A stretch of 64,000 nt of DNA from Roseobacter sp. CCS2 (GTDB taxonomy: Bacteria; Pseudomonadota; Alphaproteobacteria; Rhodobacterales; Rhodobacteraceae), in assembly GCF_000169435.1 (NCBI RefSeq), contig NZ_AAYB01000002.1, positions 851,646 through 915,645 on the forward strand, written 5' to 3'. Made by a program: the position numbers and the translations under genes. The notes under the pieces are model-generated. The model worked only from the letters and a program-made list of their open reading frames with translations, ran no database searches and was not told the origin of the DNA. This document shows, one piece after another, positions 27,307 through 36,049 of this stretch (positions are counted from its first letter, which is position 1; every line of letters begins with the position of its first letter).

Positions 27307-28755
27307 ATGATAGATTTACGCCCAGTGGGATATGTGATCGGTCTGCTTGTGGCGTCGCTTGGGATTACCATGCTCGGCCCGTTGGCGGCTGATTTGCTTG
27401 CGGGCAATGACCATTGGTTTGTTTTCTTTGAAAGCGCCGTGATCACTATTGTCACCGGCGGTTTGATTGCATTGGCATCGTCAAACGGGGTGACGAAGGG
27501 GCTGTCGCTGCGGCAAACATTCTTGCTGACCTCGTTGGTGTGGCTTACCTTGCCGGTCTTTGGCGCCATCCCCTTTGTTTTGGGCGCCACCGAAGCCAAT
27601 TTCACTGACGCATTTTTTGAGGCGATGTCAGGCCTGACCACAACAGGTGCGACGGCCATTGACGGTCTGGAGGAGCTGCCAGACGGTCTAAAGCTGTGGC
27701 GCGGTGTGCTACAGTGGTTGGGTGGCGTCGGTATTATTGTTGTGGCCATGGTGTTTTTGCCCGAGCTGCGTGTCGGTGGCATGCAGATTTTCCGCTCGGA
27801 AGGGTTTGATACCAGTGGCAAAATCCTGCCTCGTGCAGGTGAAATCGCGACCAGTATTTCCTTCATCTATGTGGGCCTGACTATTGCTTGCATTGTCGCC
27901 TATTCCGCAACGGGGATGGGGGGGTTTGATGCAATCGTGCATGCCATGACCACTGTGTCTACTGGTGGTATGGCCAATTACGACGCGTCATTTGCGGCCT
28001 TTGGGGCAGGGGTGCATTATGTTGCGGTCGTATTCATGATCCTTGCTGCATTGCCGTTCGTGCGCTTCGTGCAGTTGATGGCGGGCACTGCACAGCCGCT
28101 ATTCAAGGATGGCCAAATCAAAGCGTTCTTAATGATCGTGACCTTTTGTGTTTTGCTGATGACCTCTTGGCTTTGGGGGCGTGGCGGGGCCATGACCGAA
28201 TATGGGTTTCGTGAAGCACTTTTTAATGTCACGTCAATTATGACCGGCACCGGATATGCAAATGCAAACTACATGGCATGGGGCACGTTTCCGGTTGTCC
28301 TGTTTTTTCTGATCGGCTTGATTGGGGGCTGTGCGGGGTCGACATCCTGCTCGGTCAAGGTTTTTCGTTACCAATTGGTCTTTGCCGCTATCAAAAGCCA
28401 GATCAGGCAAATCCATTCGCCCCATGGCGTGTTTACCCCGCGCTATGACGGGCGACCGATCAGTGAGGATGTCCTGAACTCGGTCATTGCGTTTCTGGTC
28501 GCGTTTATTCTGTCGTTGGGTGTCACTGCGGTTTTACTTGGTCTGACGGGGCTGGATTTTATCACCTCTGTTTCCGGTGCCGCGGCTGCTATTGCAAATA
28601 TTGGTCCGGGTCTGGGCCTGGAAATTGGGCCTGCTGGGAATTACGCCAATATCAACGATACGGCCAAATGGATCTTGGCGATTGCGATGTTCGTGGGCCG
28701 TTTGGAAATCATGGTGGTCCTGACGATCCTATCGGTCAAATTCTGGAGAAACTGA
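27307..28755 (+). CDS. trkH: TrkH-type potassium uptake membrane subunit
   Basis: Ion-conducting subunit of the Trk K+ uptake system in the inner membrane. Four pore repeats with filter glycines are visible: SGLTTTGATAIDG, TTVSTGGMANYDAS, SIMTGTGYANANY and ANIGPGLG. A conserved GGCAGSTSCSVKV precedes the third/fourth unit region. The 482-aa length is normal. The frame opens at TTG 27271, but ATG 27307 gives MIDLRPVGYVIG, the usual N-terminus. The NAD-binding gating subunit TrkA is not in the window. The stop lies 2 bases before the next gene's ATG. Confidence 0.93.
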   Translation: MIDLRPVGYVIGLLVASLGITMLGPLAADLLAGNDHWFVFFESAVITIVTGGLIALASSNGVTKGLSLRQTFLLTSLVWLTLPVFGAIPFVLGATEANFTDAFFEAMSGLTTTGATAIDGLEELPDGLKLWRGVLQWLGGVGIIVVAMVFLPELRVGGMQIFRSEGFDTSGKILPRAGEIATSISFIYVGLTIACIVAYSATGMGGFDAIVHAMTTVSTGGMANYDASFAAFGAGVHYVAVVFMILAALPFVRFVQLMAGTAQPLFKDGQIKAFLMIVTFCVLLMTSWLWGRGGAMTEYGFREALFNVTSIMTGTGYANANYMAWGTFPVVLFFLIGLIGGCAGSTSCSVKVFRYQLVFAAIKSQIRQIHSPHGVFTPRYDGRPISEDVLNSVIAFLVAFILSLGVTAVLLGLTGLDFITSVSGAAAAIANIGPGLGLEIGPAGNYANINDTAKWILAIAMFVGRLEIMVVLTILSVKFWRN

Positions 28756-28757
28756 CG

Positions 28758-30353
28758 ATGACGACCCGACCCCTTGGTGCCCAAATCTCGCACATGCTGA
28801 AAGATCGCGGGGTGGATGTGATTTTCGGCATCCCCGGCGTGCATAACCAAGAGATGTATCGTGGTATCGAAGAGGCCGGGATCATCCATGTGCTGGCGCG
28901 CCACGAACAGGGGGCCGGGTTTATGGCCGACGGCTATGCCCGCGCGACGGGGAAACCGGGGGTGGCTTACGTGATTTCGGGGCCGGGGCTGTGCAATATC
29001 ATGACACCGATGGGGCAGGCCTATTCGGACAGCGTGCCGATGCTGGTGATATCGTCGGTATTGGACGAGACAGAGGCCAAGCGCGGACAGTTGCACCAGA
29101 TGAAGGATCAGGAAGGGGCAGCGGCGGCTGTTTGTGACTGGTCGGTGACGGCGCGAACGGCTGAGGCAAGTTATCAGTTGATTGATCGGGCCTTGATGCA
29201 GATGGAAACAGGCGTCCCATCGCCAAAGCATATCCAAGTACCCATTGCGCAGTTGGAAGCACGCGCAGACGCAGCCGCATCACGCCCGGTTGATTGGCCG
29301 GTATGCCCAGAACCTGCGCCCTTGCACTGCACCACATTGACAGAGCAACTGAATGCAGCAAAGCGGCCCTTGTTCATCTTCGGTGGTGGCGCATCGCGCA
29401 ATGTGTCCCGCTGGCTGCCGCATTTTTTGCGGATGAATGCGGCATCCTTCACAACCTATGCAGGGCGCGGGATCATTCCCGACGACAGTCCGTTGCACTT
29501 CGGTGCGACCCTCGCGCGGGCAGGCAGCGCTGATGTGATTGCGTCCGCTGACTTGGTCGTCGCAGTTGGCACGAGGTTGAGTGAGGTTGATCTTTGGCGC
29601 GATCATCTCGGGCACAAAGCGCCAATGGTCCGCATCGATCTTGATCACGAAACCCTATCAGACCGGCATCGTCCAGAAACCCGGATACTGGCCGATGCCA
29701 GCGCGCATCTGACAGAAAGCTTGACCGCTATTCCTGACGAAAAGCAAACAACCTGGACTACGAAAGAAGTGGCCGAGGCGCGTGCGCGCTGGCATATGGA
29801 AATCAATACAGAACGCCCCGGTATTTTGCCTGTCGCCGATGCCCTGAAAGAAGCCGCGCCTGCGAACACCATGTTCTACTCCGACATGACCCAATTCGCC
29901 TATGCCGCGAAAGAGGTCTACCCGATGGACCGCCCCGGTCATTGGCATCATCCTTACGGCTTTGGCACCTTGGGTTATGCGCTGCCCGCGGCCATTGGCG
30001 GCAAAATCGGGGTGGGTGACCAACCTGTCATCGCCATCCTTGGTGATTATGGTTTCCAATACACCGTGCAGGAACTTGCCGTGGCGGTTGAGATGGAACT
30101 GACTTTGCCCATCATCATCTGGGACAACGGCAAACTGGGCGAGATTGAGGACAGCATGGTCCGCGCCCAGATCGCGCCGAATGCTGTCATTCAACGCAAT
30201 CCGGATTTCCTGAAATTGGCCGAGGCTTATGGGGCTGCCGCTGCTGAGCCCACCGATCTGGACCAGTTCAAGTCAGCCATTCAGACGGCCTTGCAGACCA
30301 AAGGCCCGACCGTCATTCGCATCAAATCCGATATCGCGCTTACCAACAGCTAA
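28758..30353 (+). CDS. ThDP-dependent decarboxylase, AruI/acetolactate-synthase-like
   Basis: A 531-aa thiamine-diphosphate enzyme. The catalytic Glu50 is in RHEQGAGFMADGYA. The ThDP/Mg motif near the C-terminus reads GDYGFQ...WDNGKL. The N-terminus (IFGIPGVHNQEMYRG) and QAYSDSVPMLVISSV resemble 5-guanidino-2-oxopentanoate decarboxylase (AruI, arginine transaminase pathway) more than IlvB, and no small regulatory subunit is nearby. The substrate is therefore inferred. The ATG overlaps a GGAGAAA site inside the trkH end, 2 bases after its stop, so translation is probably coupled. The last 14 bases overlap the convergent protease-like gene. Confidence 0.82.
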   Translation: MTTRPLGAQISHMLKDRGVDVIFGIPGVHNQEMYRGIEEAGIIHVLARHEQGAGFMADGYARATGKPGVAYVISGPGLCNIMTPMGQAYSDSVPMLVISSVLDETEAKRGQLHQMKDQEGAAAAVCDWSVTARTAEASYQLIDRALMQMETGVPSPKHIQVPIAQLEARADAAASRPVDWPVCPEPAPLHCTTLTEQLNAAKRPLFIFGGGASRNVSRWLPHFLRMNAASFTTYAGRGIIPDDSPLHFGATLARAGSADVIASADLVVAVGTRLSEVDLWRDHLGHKAPMVRIDLDHETLSDRHRPETRILADASAHLTESLTAIPDEKQTTWTTKEVAEARARWHMEINTERPGILPVADALKEAAPANTMFYSDMTQFAYAAKEVYPMDRPGHWHHPYGFGTLGYALPAAIGGKIGVGDQPVIAILGDYGFQYTVQELAVAVEMELTLPIIIWDNGKLGEIEDSMVRAQIAPNAVIQRNPDFLKLAEAYGAAAAEPTDLDQFKSAIQTALQTKGPTVIRIKSDIALTNS

Positions 30354-32076
30354 CCAAGACTGCGACGTCAGCGGCTTTGCGTGACAGCGCCACCTGCGAA
30401 ATTGCGGGGCCTGCACTCGTTTGTGCCGCGACGATGCCTTGTTCTTGCAACAAAGACGCAATCTGTGCCGCATCAAGCGAGAATTGCACATCGCCCGGCA
30501 GCGCTTGGTTTGATGCGCCTTGTTGGGGCAACAGCATGCCAAGGACCGCGCCACTGGCGTCCAGAACAGGGCCACCAGCATTGCTGGCTTGGGCAAGCAG
30601 CGAAAGACGTTTCAGACGGTCATCACCTTGCAGATCGCGAATATCCTCCAGCGTGCCGAAGGTCAGCGTCGGGGACGTCAGCACACCGTTGAACGGATAA
30701 CCCGCGACTGCAACGCGGTCTTTCAAACGCGGAGTGTCTGATTGAAAGGTTGCCACGTCGATGGGTGTCAGCGGCGAAATAGGGCGCAATATGGCCACAC
30801 CCAGATCAAGGTTCGTTTCGATGACCTCTGCATTGGTTGCACGATCAAATGTGATACGGCTACAGCCGTCAACCGCCTCTGGCGTGGTCACAACAATGCC
30901 GTCGCCAGTAACATAAAAGCCAGAGCGGGACAGCTTGGGTTGCCGCACAGCCAGCCCCGCAACCATATCAATCGCCTGATCATCACTTGGTGGGATCAGA
31001 TTGGGGTCAAGCGTGCCGTCCAGACGTTCAAAGCTGGATTGCATCACGTCCAGAATACGGGCGCGCCGCCGATTGTCGCCTGCCGGCCAAACAAGAACAA
31101 ACCCTTTGATTTCGCCATCCTGCAAAGACGCAGTAGCAAAAGAGTGGCGTTCATCATCAGCGCCTTCGATAAAAAAACTGTTGCCGCGCAACTGGCGCGG
31201 GCCTTCGGGTGGCATCAGATCAAGCACTTGCAGCACTTCAAAAAGGCCGGTCAGACGTCCGGCATCGCCCGGTTGGGACATCATCAGGACTTGCGCGTCT
31301 GGAACAGAACCCTGACCGTCAAACTTTGCAAAGGGCGGTTGGTATCCGGAAAACGCGACCGCTGCGGTGGGAATTTGCATTTGAATACCGGCGTCAGCAT
31401 CGCGCACCATCTGCATATCTAAGTCAATCAAAACAGCGTTGAATTGCAGCAAAAGCTGTTCACGCTGGCGCGCTGTTAAAACTCCTGTAGGATCTTGTGC
31501 ATAGGCCACTTGCCACGCTTCCATCGCGCGCCGTGTGCCGCGCCCAAACGCGCCATCGATCGCCGCATCATAAAAACCGGCCCATTGCAGCGCTTTTTGC
31601 AACTCTTCTCGTTCGGTTCGCAGCAAAGCCGCCTCAGAGGCCCGGGCCTCGCGTAATGTCTCAAACGGGGCAGTTAAGGGTGCTTGTGGCAATGCGCTCA
31701 GCTCTGGCACTGGGGTGTTGTCGATCTCTGGCGCGTTGCGCGGGGTGGCTGTCCCGCCACCAATTGGCCAAAATTGCTGCTCAAAACGGCGACCATTCTG
31801 CAAATAGCTGTCTGAAGGAATCTGCCGGTCGCGCAGCAGTTCGCGCAATTCTTGCCTTGCAACGGTTTCAGTGTAAGGCCCCAGAACGATACCATAAAAA
31901 CCGCGCCCCAGATAATACCCCTGCACGTCATCAAAACGACGGGCATAAACGCGGGCACGTTCAGTCGCTTCGCTTAAGGTTGGATGTGCCTCGATCTGCA
32001 CCCAAAAACGATCTTGGGCGTGGGCCTGCGTGACAGAGAAACACAAAAGAACGGCAGCAATCAGGGCTCTGAACAT
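30340..32076 (-). CDS. Exported SPOR / peptidoglycan-binding / trypsin-like protein lacking the triad
   Basis: A 578-aa envelope protein. A signal peptide (residues 1-20, ending AHAQ) is followed by a SPOR-like repeat (about 23-90), a peptidoglycan-binding module (about 155-212, DAAIDGAFGRGTRRAMEAWQ), an unassigned middle, and a trypsin/Deg-like beta-barrel (about 378-545). In the last, the usual T-N-H-H His is replaced by TTPEA (397-401), and GNSGGP is SNAGGP with Ala500 in place of Ser; the Asp424 block (NLDLGVAIL) remains. So the fold is present but the nucleophile and base are not. The upstream open frame to 32238 lacks support. It overlaps the convergent decarboxylase gene by 14 bases. 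Confidence 0.82.
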   Translation of the reverse strand: MFRALIAAVLLCFSVTQAHAQDRFWVQIEAHPTLSEATERARVYARRFDDVQGYYLGRGFYGIVLGPYTETVARQELRELLRDRQIPSDSYLQNGRRFEQQFWPIGGGTATPRNAPEIDNTPVPELSALPQAPLTAPFETLREARASEAALLRTEREELQKALQWAGFYDAAIDGAFGRGTRRAMEAWQVAYAQDPTGVLTARQREQLLLQFNAVLIDLDMQMVRDADAGIQMQIPTAAVAFSGYQPPFAKFDGQGSVPDAQVLMMSQPGDAGRLTGLFEVLQVLDLMPPEGPRQLRGNSFFIEGADDERHSFATASLQDGEIKGFVLVWPAGDNRRRARILDVMQSSFERLDGTLDPNLIPPSDDQAIDMVAGLAVRQPKLSRSGFYVTGDGIVVTTPEAVDGCSRITFDRATNAEVIETNLDLGVAILRPISPLTPIDVATFQSDTPRLKDRVAVAGYPFNGVLTSPTLTFGTLEDIRDLQGDDRLKRLSLLAQASNAGGPVLDASGAVLGMLLPQQGASNQALPGDVQFSLDAAQIASLLQEQGIVAAQTSAGPAISQVALSRKAADVAVLVSCW

Positions 32077-32196
32077 CGAAAACCTCGGTAAAAAAGCGTG
32101 TGTTGCTGTTTTGTTGGCGGCGTAGACAGTGCAGTGCAAGTCAAACGAATGTGAAACGTAGGGGCATCGCCGAAATAATCGCCACCCGTTGCCCAA

Positions 32197-32225
32197 TTGA
32201 CCCTGTCCGCCGCGCACCCTATTGA
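32197..32225 (+). promoter_or_regulatory. Candidate promoter of the glyQ operon
   Basis: TTGACC at 32197-32202 and TATTGA at 32220-32225 have a 17-base spacer, and the -10 is 27 bases before the glyQ ATG. Confidence 0.5.
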
Positions 32226-32252
32226 ACGGCCAAAGCACTTGAAGGGTTTAAG

Positions 32253-33173
32253 ATGGCGGATAAACCACGCAGTTTTCAGGACATCATCCTGCGGCTCCAG
32301 ACATATTGGGCCGCCAAGGGCTGTGCGATCCTGCAACCCTATGACATGGAAGTGGGCGCAGGAACGTTCCACCCTGCCACAACCTTGCGCGCGCTGGGCA
32401 GCAAGCCTTGGGCAGCGGCCTATGTGCAGCCGTGTCGGCGACCCACCGATGGGCGCTATGGTGAGAACCCAAACCGATTGCAGCACTATTATCAGTATCA
32501 GGTGTTGATGAAGCCATCACCACCCGACATGCAGGACCTTTATCTGGGATCACTGGAAGCCATCGGCGTTGATGCATCCGCCCACGACATCCGTTTTGTC
32601 GAAGACGACTGGGAAAGCCCGACCTTGGGCGCTTGGGGGCTAGGCTGGGAGGTCTGGTGCGACGGCATGGAAGTCAGCCAATTCACTTATTTTCAGCAAG
32701 TCGGCGGGCATGACTGCAAACCTGTGTCGGGTGAGTTGACCTATGGGTTAGAGCGTTTGGCGATCTACATCTTGGGCGTCGATCACGTGATGGATATGCC
32801 CTTTAACGACCCGCAAACGCCGATCCCGCTGACCTATGGTGATATCTTCAAACAGACCGAACAGGAGTATTCGCGCTGGAACTTCGATATCGCGGAAACA
32901 GAGGTGCTGTTGCAGCACTTCGTGGATGCTGAGGCCGAATGCCAGCGTATTCTAGACGCGCCCGCAGATGACCCCAAAACAGGGCGCAAAATCATCATGG
33001 CGCATCCGGCTTATGATCAATGTATCAAGGCATCGCATGTCTTTAACCTGCTGGACGCGCGCGGTGTGATTTCGGTCACCGAACGGCAAGCCTATATCGG
33101 ACGCGTGCGCGCGTTGGCGAAAGCCTGCGCCGATGCGTTCGTACAAACCAAAGCGGGTGGGGCAGCGGCCTGA
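32253..33173 (+). CDS. glyQ: Glycine-tRNA ligase alpha subunit
   Basis: Catalytic subunit of the heterotetrameric bacterial glycyl-tRNA synthetase. Class-II features are visible: [18 protein letters not shown] at the N-terminus, [11 protein letters not shown] (motif-2 region) and [13 protein letters not shown] (motif 3 with the catalytic Arg). At 306 aa the length is normal. GAAGGG lies 6 bases before the ATG. The TGA overlaps the ATG of the next gene (TGATG), so translation is coupled through the operon to glyS. Confidence 0.98.
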   Translation: MADKPRSFQDIILRLQTYWAAKGCAILQPYDMEVGAGTFHPATTLRALGSKPWAAAYVQPCRRPTDGRYGENPNRLQHYYQYQVLMKPSPPDMQDLYLGSLEAIGVDASAHDIRFVEDDWESPTLGAWGLGWEVWCDGMEVSQFTYFQQVGGHDCKPVSGELTYGLERLAIYILGVDHVMDMPFNDPQTPIPLTYGDIFKQTEQEYSRWNFDIAETEVLLQHFVDAEAECQRILDAPADDPKTGRKIIMAHPAYDQCIKASHVFNLLDARGVISVTERQAYIGRVRALAKACADAFVQTKAGGAAA

Positions 33174-33694
33174 TGGCACGGGTGATTATTGTGGCGATGC
33201 TTCTCTCAGCGGCGGTTCTTGGTGGTGTCCTTTATTACCAGCAGGTCTATGCCTATTACGATGAGGTGCAGGCGAACGCAGATGCGGTGATGCTGACCTC
33301 GGTCAGTACCGGCACAGCGGAACCTGTTGTCGTGCAGAATTTCCAAGGCATTGATGCGATCAGCAGCCCTTTGCGCTATCGCGCCTGCTTTGATGTCTCT
33401 CTTAGCCTTGCGACGTTGACTGAAACATTTCTCATCTTGGATAACGCCGAACCACGCGTTGCACCGGGTTGGTTCGATTGCTTTGATGCGGTCCAGATTG
33501 GCGCGGACCTGAGAACCGAAGCGGTCGCCTTTATGGGGGTCGAGAATATCGAATACGGCATTGACCGGGTCGTCGCCGTCTACCCAGATGGGCGCGGCTA
33601 TGCATGGCACCAAATCAACGCATGCGGCGAGGTTGTTTTTGATGGCAACCGCCCTCCCGAAGACTGCCCACCCCTTCCTGAAAGCACACAGTAA
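33173..33694 (+). CDS. Membrane-anchored protein between glyQ and glyS (DUF6446-like)
   Basis: A 173-aa protein with one N-terminal membrane segment (VIIVAMLLSAAVLGGVLYYQQ) and a periplasmic domain containing four Cys (YRACFDV, WFDCFDA, NACGEV, EDCPP) that could form disulfides. I believe it belongs to DUF6446, a Rhodobacterales family found at this position, but this is from memory. It overlaps glyQ by one base, and its stop is directly followed by the glyS ATG. Function is unknown; nothing in it resembles a tRNA-synthetase part. Confidence 0.8.
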   Translation: MARVIIVAMLLSAAVLGGVLYYQQVYAYYDEVQANADAVMLTSVSTGTAEPVVVQNFQGIDAISSPLRYRACFDVSLSLATLTETFLILDNAEPRVAPGWFDCFDAVQIGADLRTEAVAFMGVENIEYGIDRVVAVYPDGRGYAWHQINACGEVVFDGNRPPEDCPPLPESTQ

Positions 33695-35971
33695 ATGCCT
33701 GATCTTCTGATTGAACTTTTCTCCGAAGAAATCCCTGCGCGGATGCAAACCCGTGCCGCGGATGATCTGCGCAAGCTGGTCACGGATGGCTTGGTTGAGG
33801 CGGGATTGACTTACGCCGGTGCGGCCGCGTTTTCGACGCCGCGCCGTTTAGCGCTGTCGGTTGAGGGGCTGACGGCAGAAAGCAAAGCGGTACGCGAAGA
33901 ACGCAAGGGGCCAAAGGTTGGGGCACCTGACAAGGCCATTGAAGGGTTCTTGCGAGGGGCAGGCGTGGCGCGCGAAGACCTTGAAGTGCGCGACGACAAA
34001 AATGGGCAGGTCTATTTCGCCGTGATCGAAAAACCGGGGCGGATGGCGGCGGATATCATCGCTGAAGTGCTGGAAAAAACCGTGCGGAACTTCCCGTGGC
34101 CCAAGTCGATGCGCTGGGGCAACGGCAACCTGAAATGGGTGCGCCCACTGCATGCGATCCTATGCATCCTCAGCGATGAAGCCGGGACAGAGGTTGTGCC
34201 GCTAGAGGTGGATGGCATCAAATCGGGGAATACGACGCAGGGGCACCGTTTTCTTGCACCAGATGCATTTACTGTCGCAAATTTCGATGATTACGAGGCG
34301 AAGCTCAAGCGTGCCAATGTCGTGCTGCGCGCTGACGAGCGGGCCGAGGCGATCTGGGCCGAGGCCACAACCCAGGCCTTTGCGCTGGGTCTGGACGTGG
34401 TCGAAGACCGCGGGTTGCTGGCTGAAGTGGCCGGGCTGGTCGAATGGCCTGTCGTGCTGCTGGGGCAGATTGACGACGCCTTTCTAGGGCTGCCGCCCGA
34501 AGTGCTGCAAACCTCGATGAAAGAGCATCAGAAATTCTTCTCCGTGCGCAACCCCAAGACGGAGCGGATTGAGCGTTTCGTGACCGTTGCCAACATGGAG
34601 ACCGCCGATAATGGCACGACCATTCTAGCAGGCAACCAAAAGGTGCTGTCAGCGCGTCTGGCGGATGCTAAGTTCTTTTGGGAAAACGATTTGCGCGTGG
34701 CCAAAGCGGGCATGCAGCCGTGGCTGGATAGCCTTGCGAATGTCACCTTCCACAACAAATTGGGCAGCCAGAAAGACCGGATTGAACGGATTGCCGCCTT
34801 GGCACGCGAGATTGCGCCAAGTGTGGGGGCTGATCCTGATCTGGCCGCGCAGGCGGCAAAGGTCGCCAAGGCCGATCTGTCGTCCGAAATGGTCTATGAA
34901 TTCCCCGAATTGCAGGGGCTGATGGGACGGTATTATGCGGCTGAGGCGGGCTTGGATGCGCAGGTCGCGGCGGCCTGCGAAGAACACTACTCCCCGCTGG
35001 GGCCATCGGACGATGTGCCGACAGCGCCTGTGTCGGTTGCCGTCGCGCTGGCTGATAAGATCGACACGCTGACCGGGTTCTGGGCGATTGACGAGAAGCC
35101 GACCGGGAGTAAGGACCCATTTGCGCTGCGGAGAGCAGCGTTGGGGGTCATTCGGTTGGTTTTGGAGAATGGTCATCGCTGCGTAATTGGGGATCTTGTT
35201 GTAACCGCCTATCAAGAACATGCGTTAGCGTGGGCAAAGCAGTACCGATTGAGACGATATCTTGATCCTCAAAATGAGAAGGGCGTTACCGATTTCTTTG
35301 AGGGAGTCGACGGTGAAGATCGGTTTCTTGGAAAAGATGCAGTCAATGCAGCCTTAGCTCACGAGAAAGTTCTCATTACTGATCCAACAACACAGCACTC
35401 CTCAAGTCCTGTCTATGACTTGGCTCATCCAACCTTAAATCTGAGTCGTGACCTCCTCTCCTTCTTCCACGACCGCCTCAAAGTCTTCCTCAAAGACAAA
35501 GGCATCCGCCACGATATAATCGACGCCTGTATCGCGATGCCGGGTAACGACGACCTCACCCTGCTGGTCAAACGGGCCGAGGCGCTGGCCGCGACCCTTG
35601 CCACCGACGACGGTGAAAACCTGATCCAAGGCTTTAAGCGCGCCAACAACATCCTGACCCAGGCCGAAGAAAAGGATGGGGTGGAATATTCCTACGGTGC
35701 CGACATCAAATTCGCGGAAGACGAAGCTGAAAAGGCCCTTTTCGCAGCCCTTGATGCTGCGGATGCAAAGATCGCGCCAGCCATGAAAGCCGAAGATTTC
35801 AGCACCGCGATGACCGCTATGGCAGCACTTCGCGCACCGATTGATGCATTTTTCACCGATGTGCAGGTCAACGCCGAGAGTGAGATTCTACGCCGCAACA
35901 GGCTTAACCTGCTGTCCCGGATCAGAAATATCTGCCTCAGCGTGGCGGATCTGACCAAAATCGAAGGCTAG
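33695..35971 (+). CDS. glyS: Glycine-tRNA ligase beta subunit
   Basis: Beta subunit of glycyl-tRNA synthetase, needed for tRNA recognition. It has the family start MPDLLIELFSEEIPARMQ, the core (KFFWENDL, TFHNKLGSQ, ADKIDTLTGFW) and an HD-like region, with the anticodon-binding tail (ENLIQGFKRANNIL). At 758 aa it is about 70 residues longer than the 689-aa E. coli protein. The excess lies in residues about 494-585, an in-frame, AT-richer insert between RLVLENG and SRDLLSFFHDR. The ATG directly follows the preceding stop. Confidence 0.97.
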   Translation: MPDLLIELFSEEIPARMQTRAADDLRKLVTDGLVEAGLTYAGAAAFSTPRRLALSVEGLTAESKAVREERKGPKVGAPDKAIEGFLRGAGVAREDLEVRDDKNGQVYFAVIEKPGRMAADIIAEVLEKTVRNFPWPKSMRWGNGNLKWVRPLHAILCILSDEAGTEVVPLEVDGIKSGNTTQGHRFLAPDAFTVANFDDYEAKLKRANVVLRADERAEAIWAEATTQAFALGLDVVEDRGLLAEVAGLVEWPVVLLGQIDDAFLGLPPEVLQTSMKEHQKFFSVRNPKTERIERFVTVANMETADNGTTILAGNQKVLSARLADAKFFWENDLRVAKAGMQPWLDSLANVTFHNKLGSQKDRIERIAALAREIAPSVGADPDLAAQAAKVAKADLSSEMVYEFPELQGLMGRYYAAEAGLDAQVAAACEEHYSPLGPSDDVPTAPVSVAVALADKIDTLTGFWAIDEKPTGSKDPFALRRAALGVIRLVLENGHRCVIGDLVVTAYQEHALAWAKQYRLRRYLDPQNEKGVTDFFEGVDGEDRFLGKDAVNAALAHEKVLITDPTTQHSSSPVYDLAHPTLNLSRDLLSFFHDRLKVFLKDKGIRHDIIDACIAMPGNDDLTLLVKRAEALAATLATDDGENLIQGFKRANNILTQAEEKDGVEYSYGADIKFAEDEAEKALFAALDAADAKIAPAMKAEDFSTAMTAMAALRAPIDAFFTDVQVNAESEILRRNRLNLLSRIRNICLSVADLTKIEG
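35174..35449 (+). other. Low-GC in-frame insertion within glyS
   Basis: About 92 codons (residues 494-585) between the conserved VIRLVLENG and DLLSFFHDRLKVF blocks. My manual count of 35161-35460 gives about 47% GC against about 62% in the 60 bases at 35041-35100. Codon choice also shifts to A/T-ending triplets (for example TTA, AGA, TCA). The reading frame is intact with no stop. It may be a transferred segment or a lineage-specific domain. Confidence 0.65.
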
Positions 35972-36049
35972 ACATAAAAACTGTAAACTTAGGTATACAG
36001 ATCGCTGTCTCGTCTTCTATGCTGCACTTGAACAATAATCGGTGCCGCA

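Noticed and set aside
32077..32252. Possible glycine riboswitch upstream of glyQ
   Set aside because: No conserved riboswitch core is visible and the promoter candidate is only 27 bases from the start codon.
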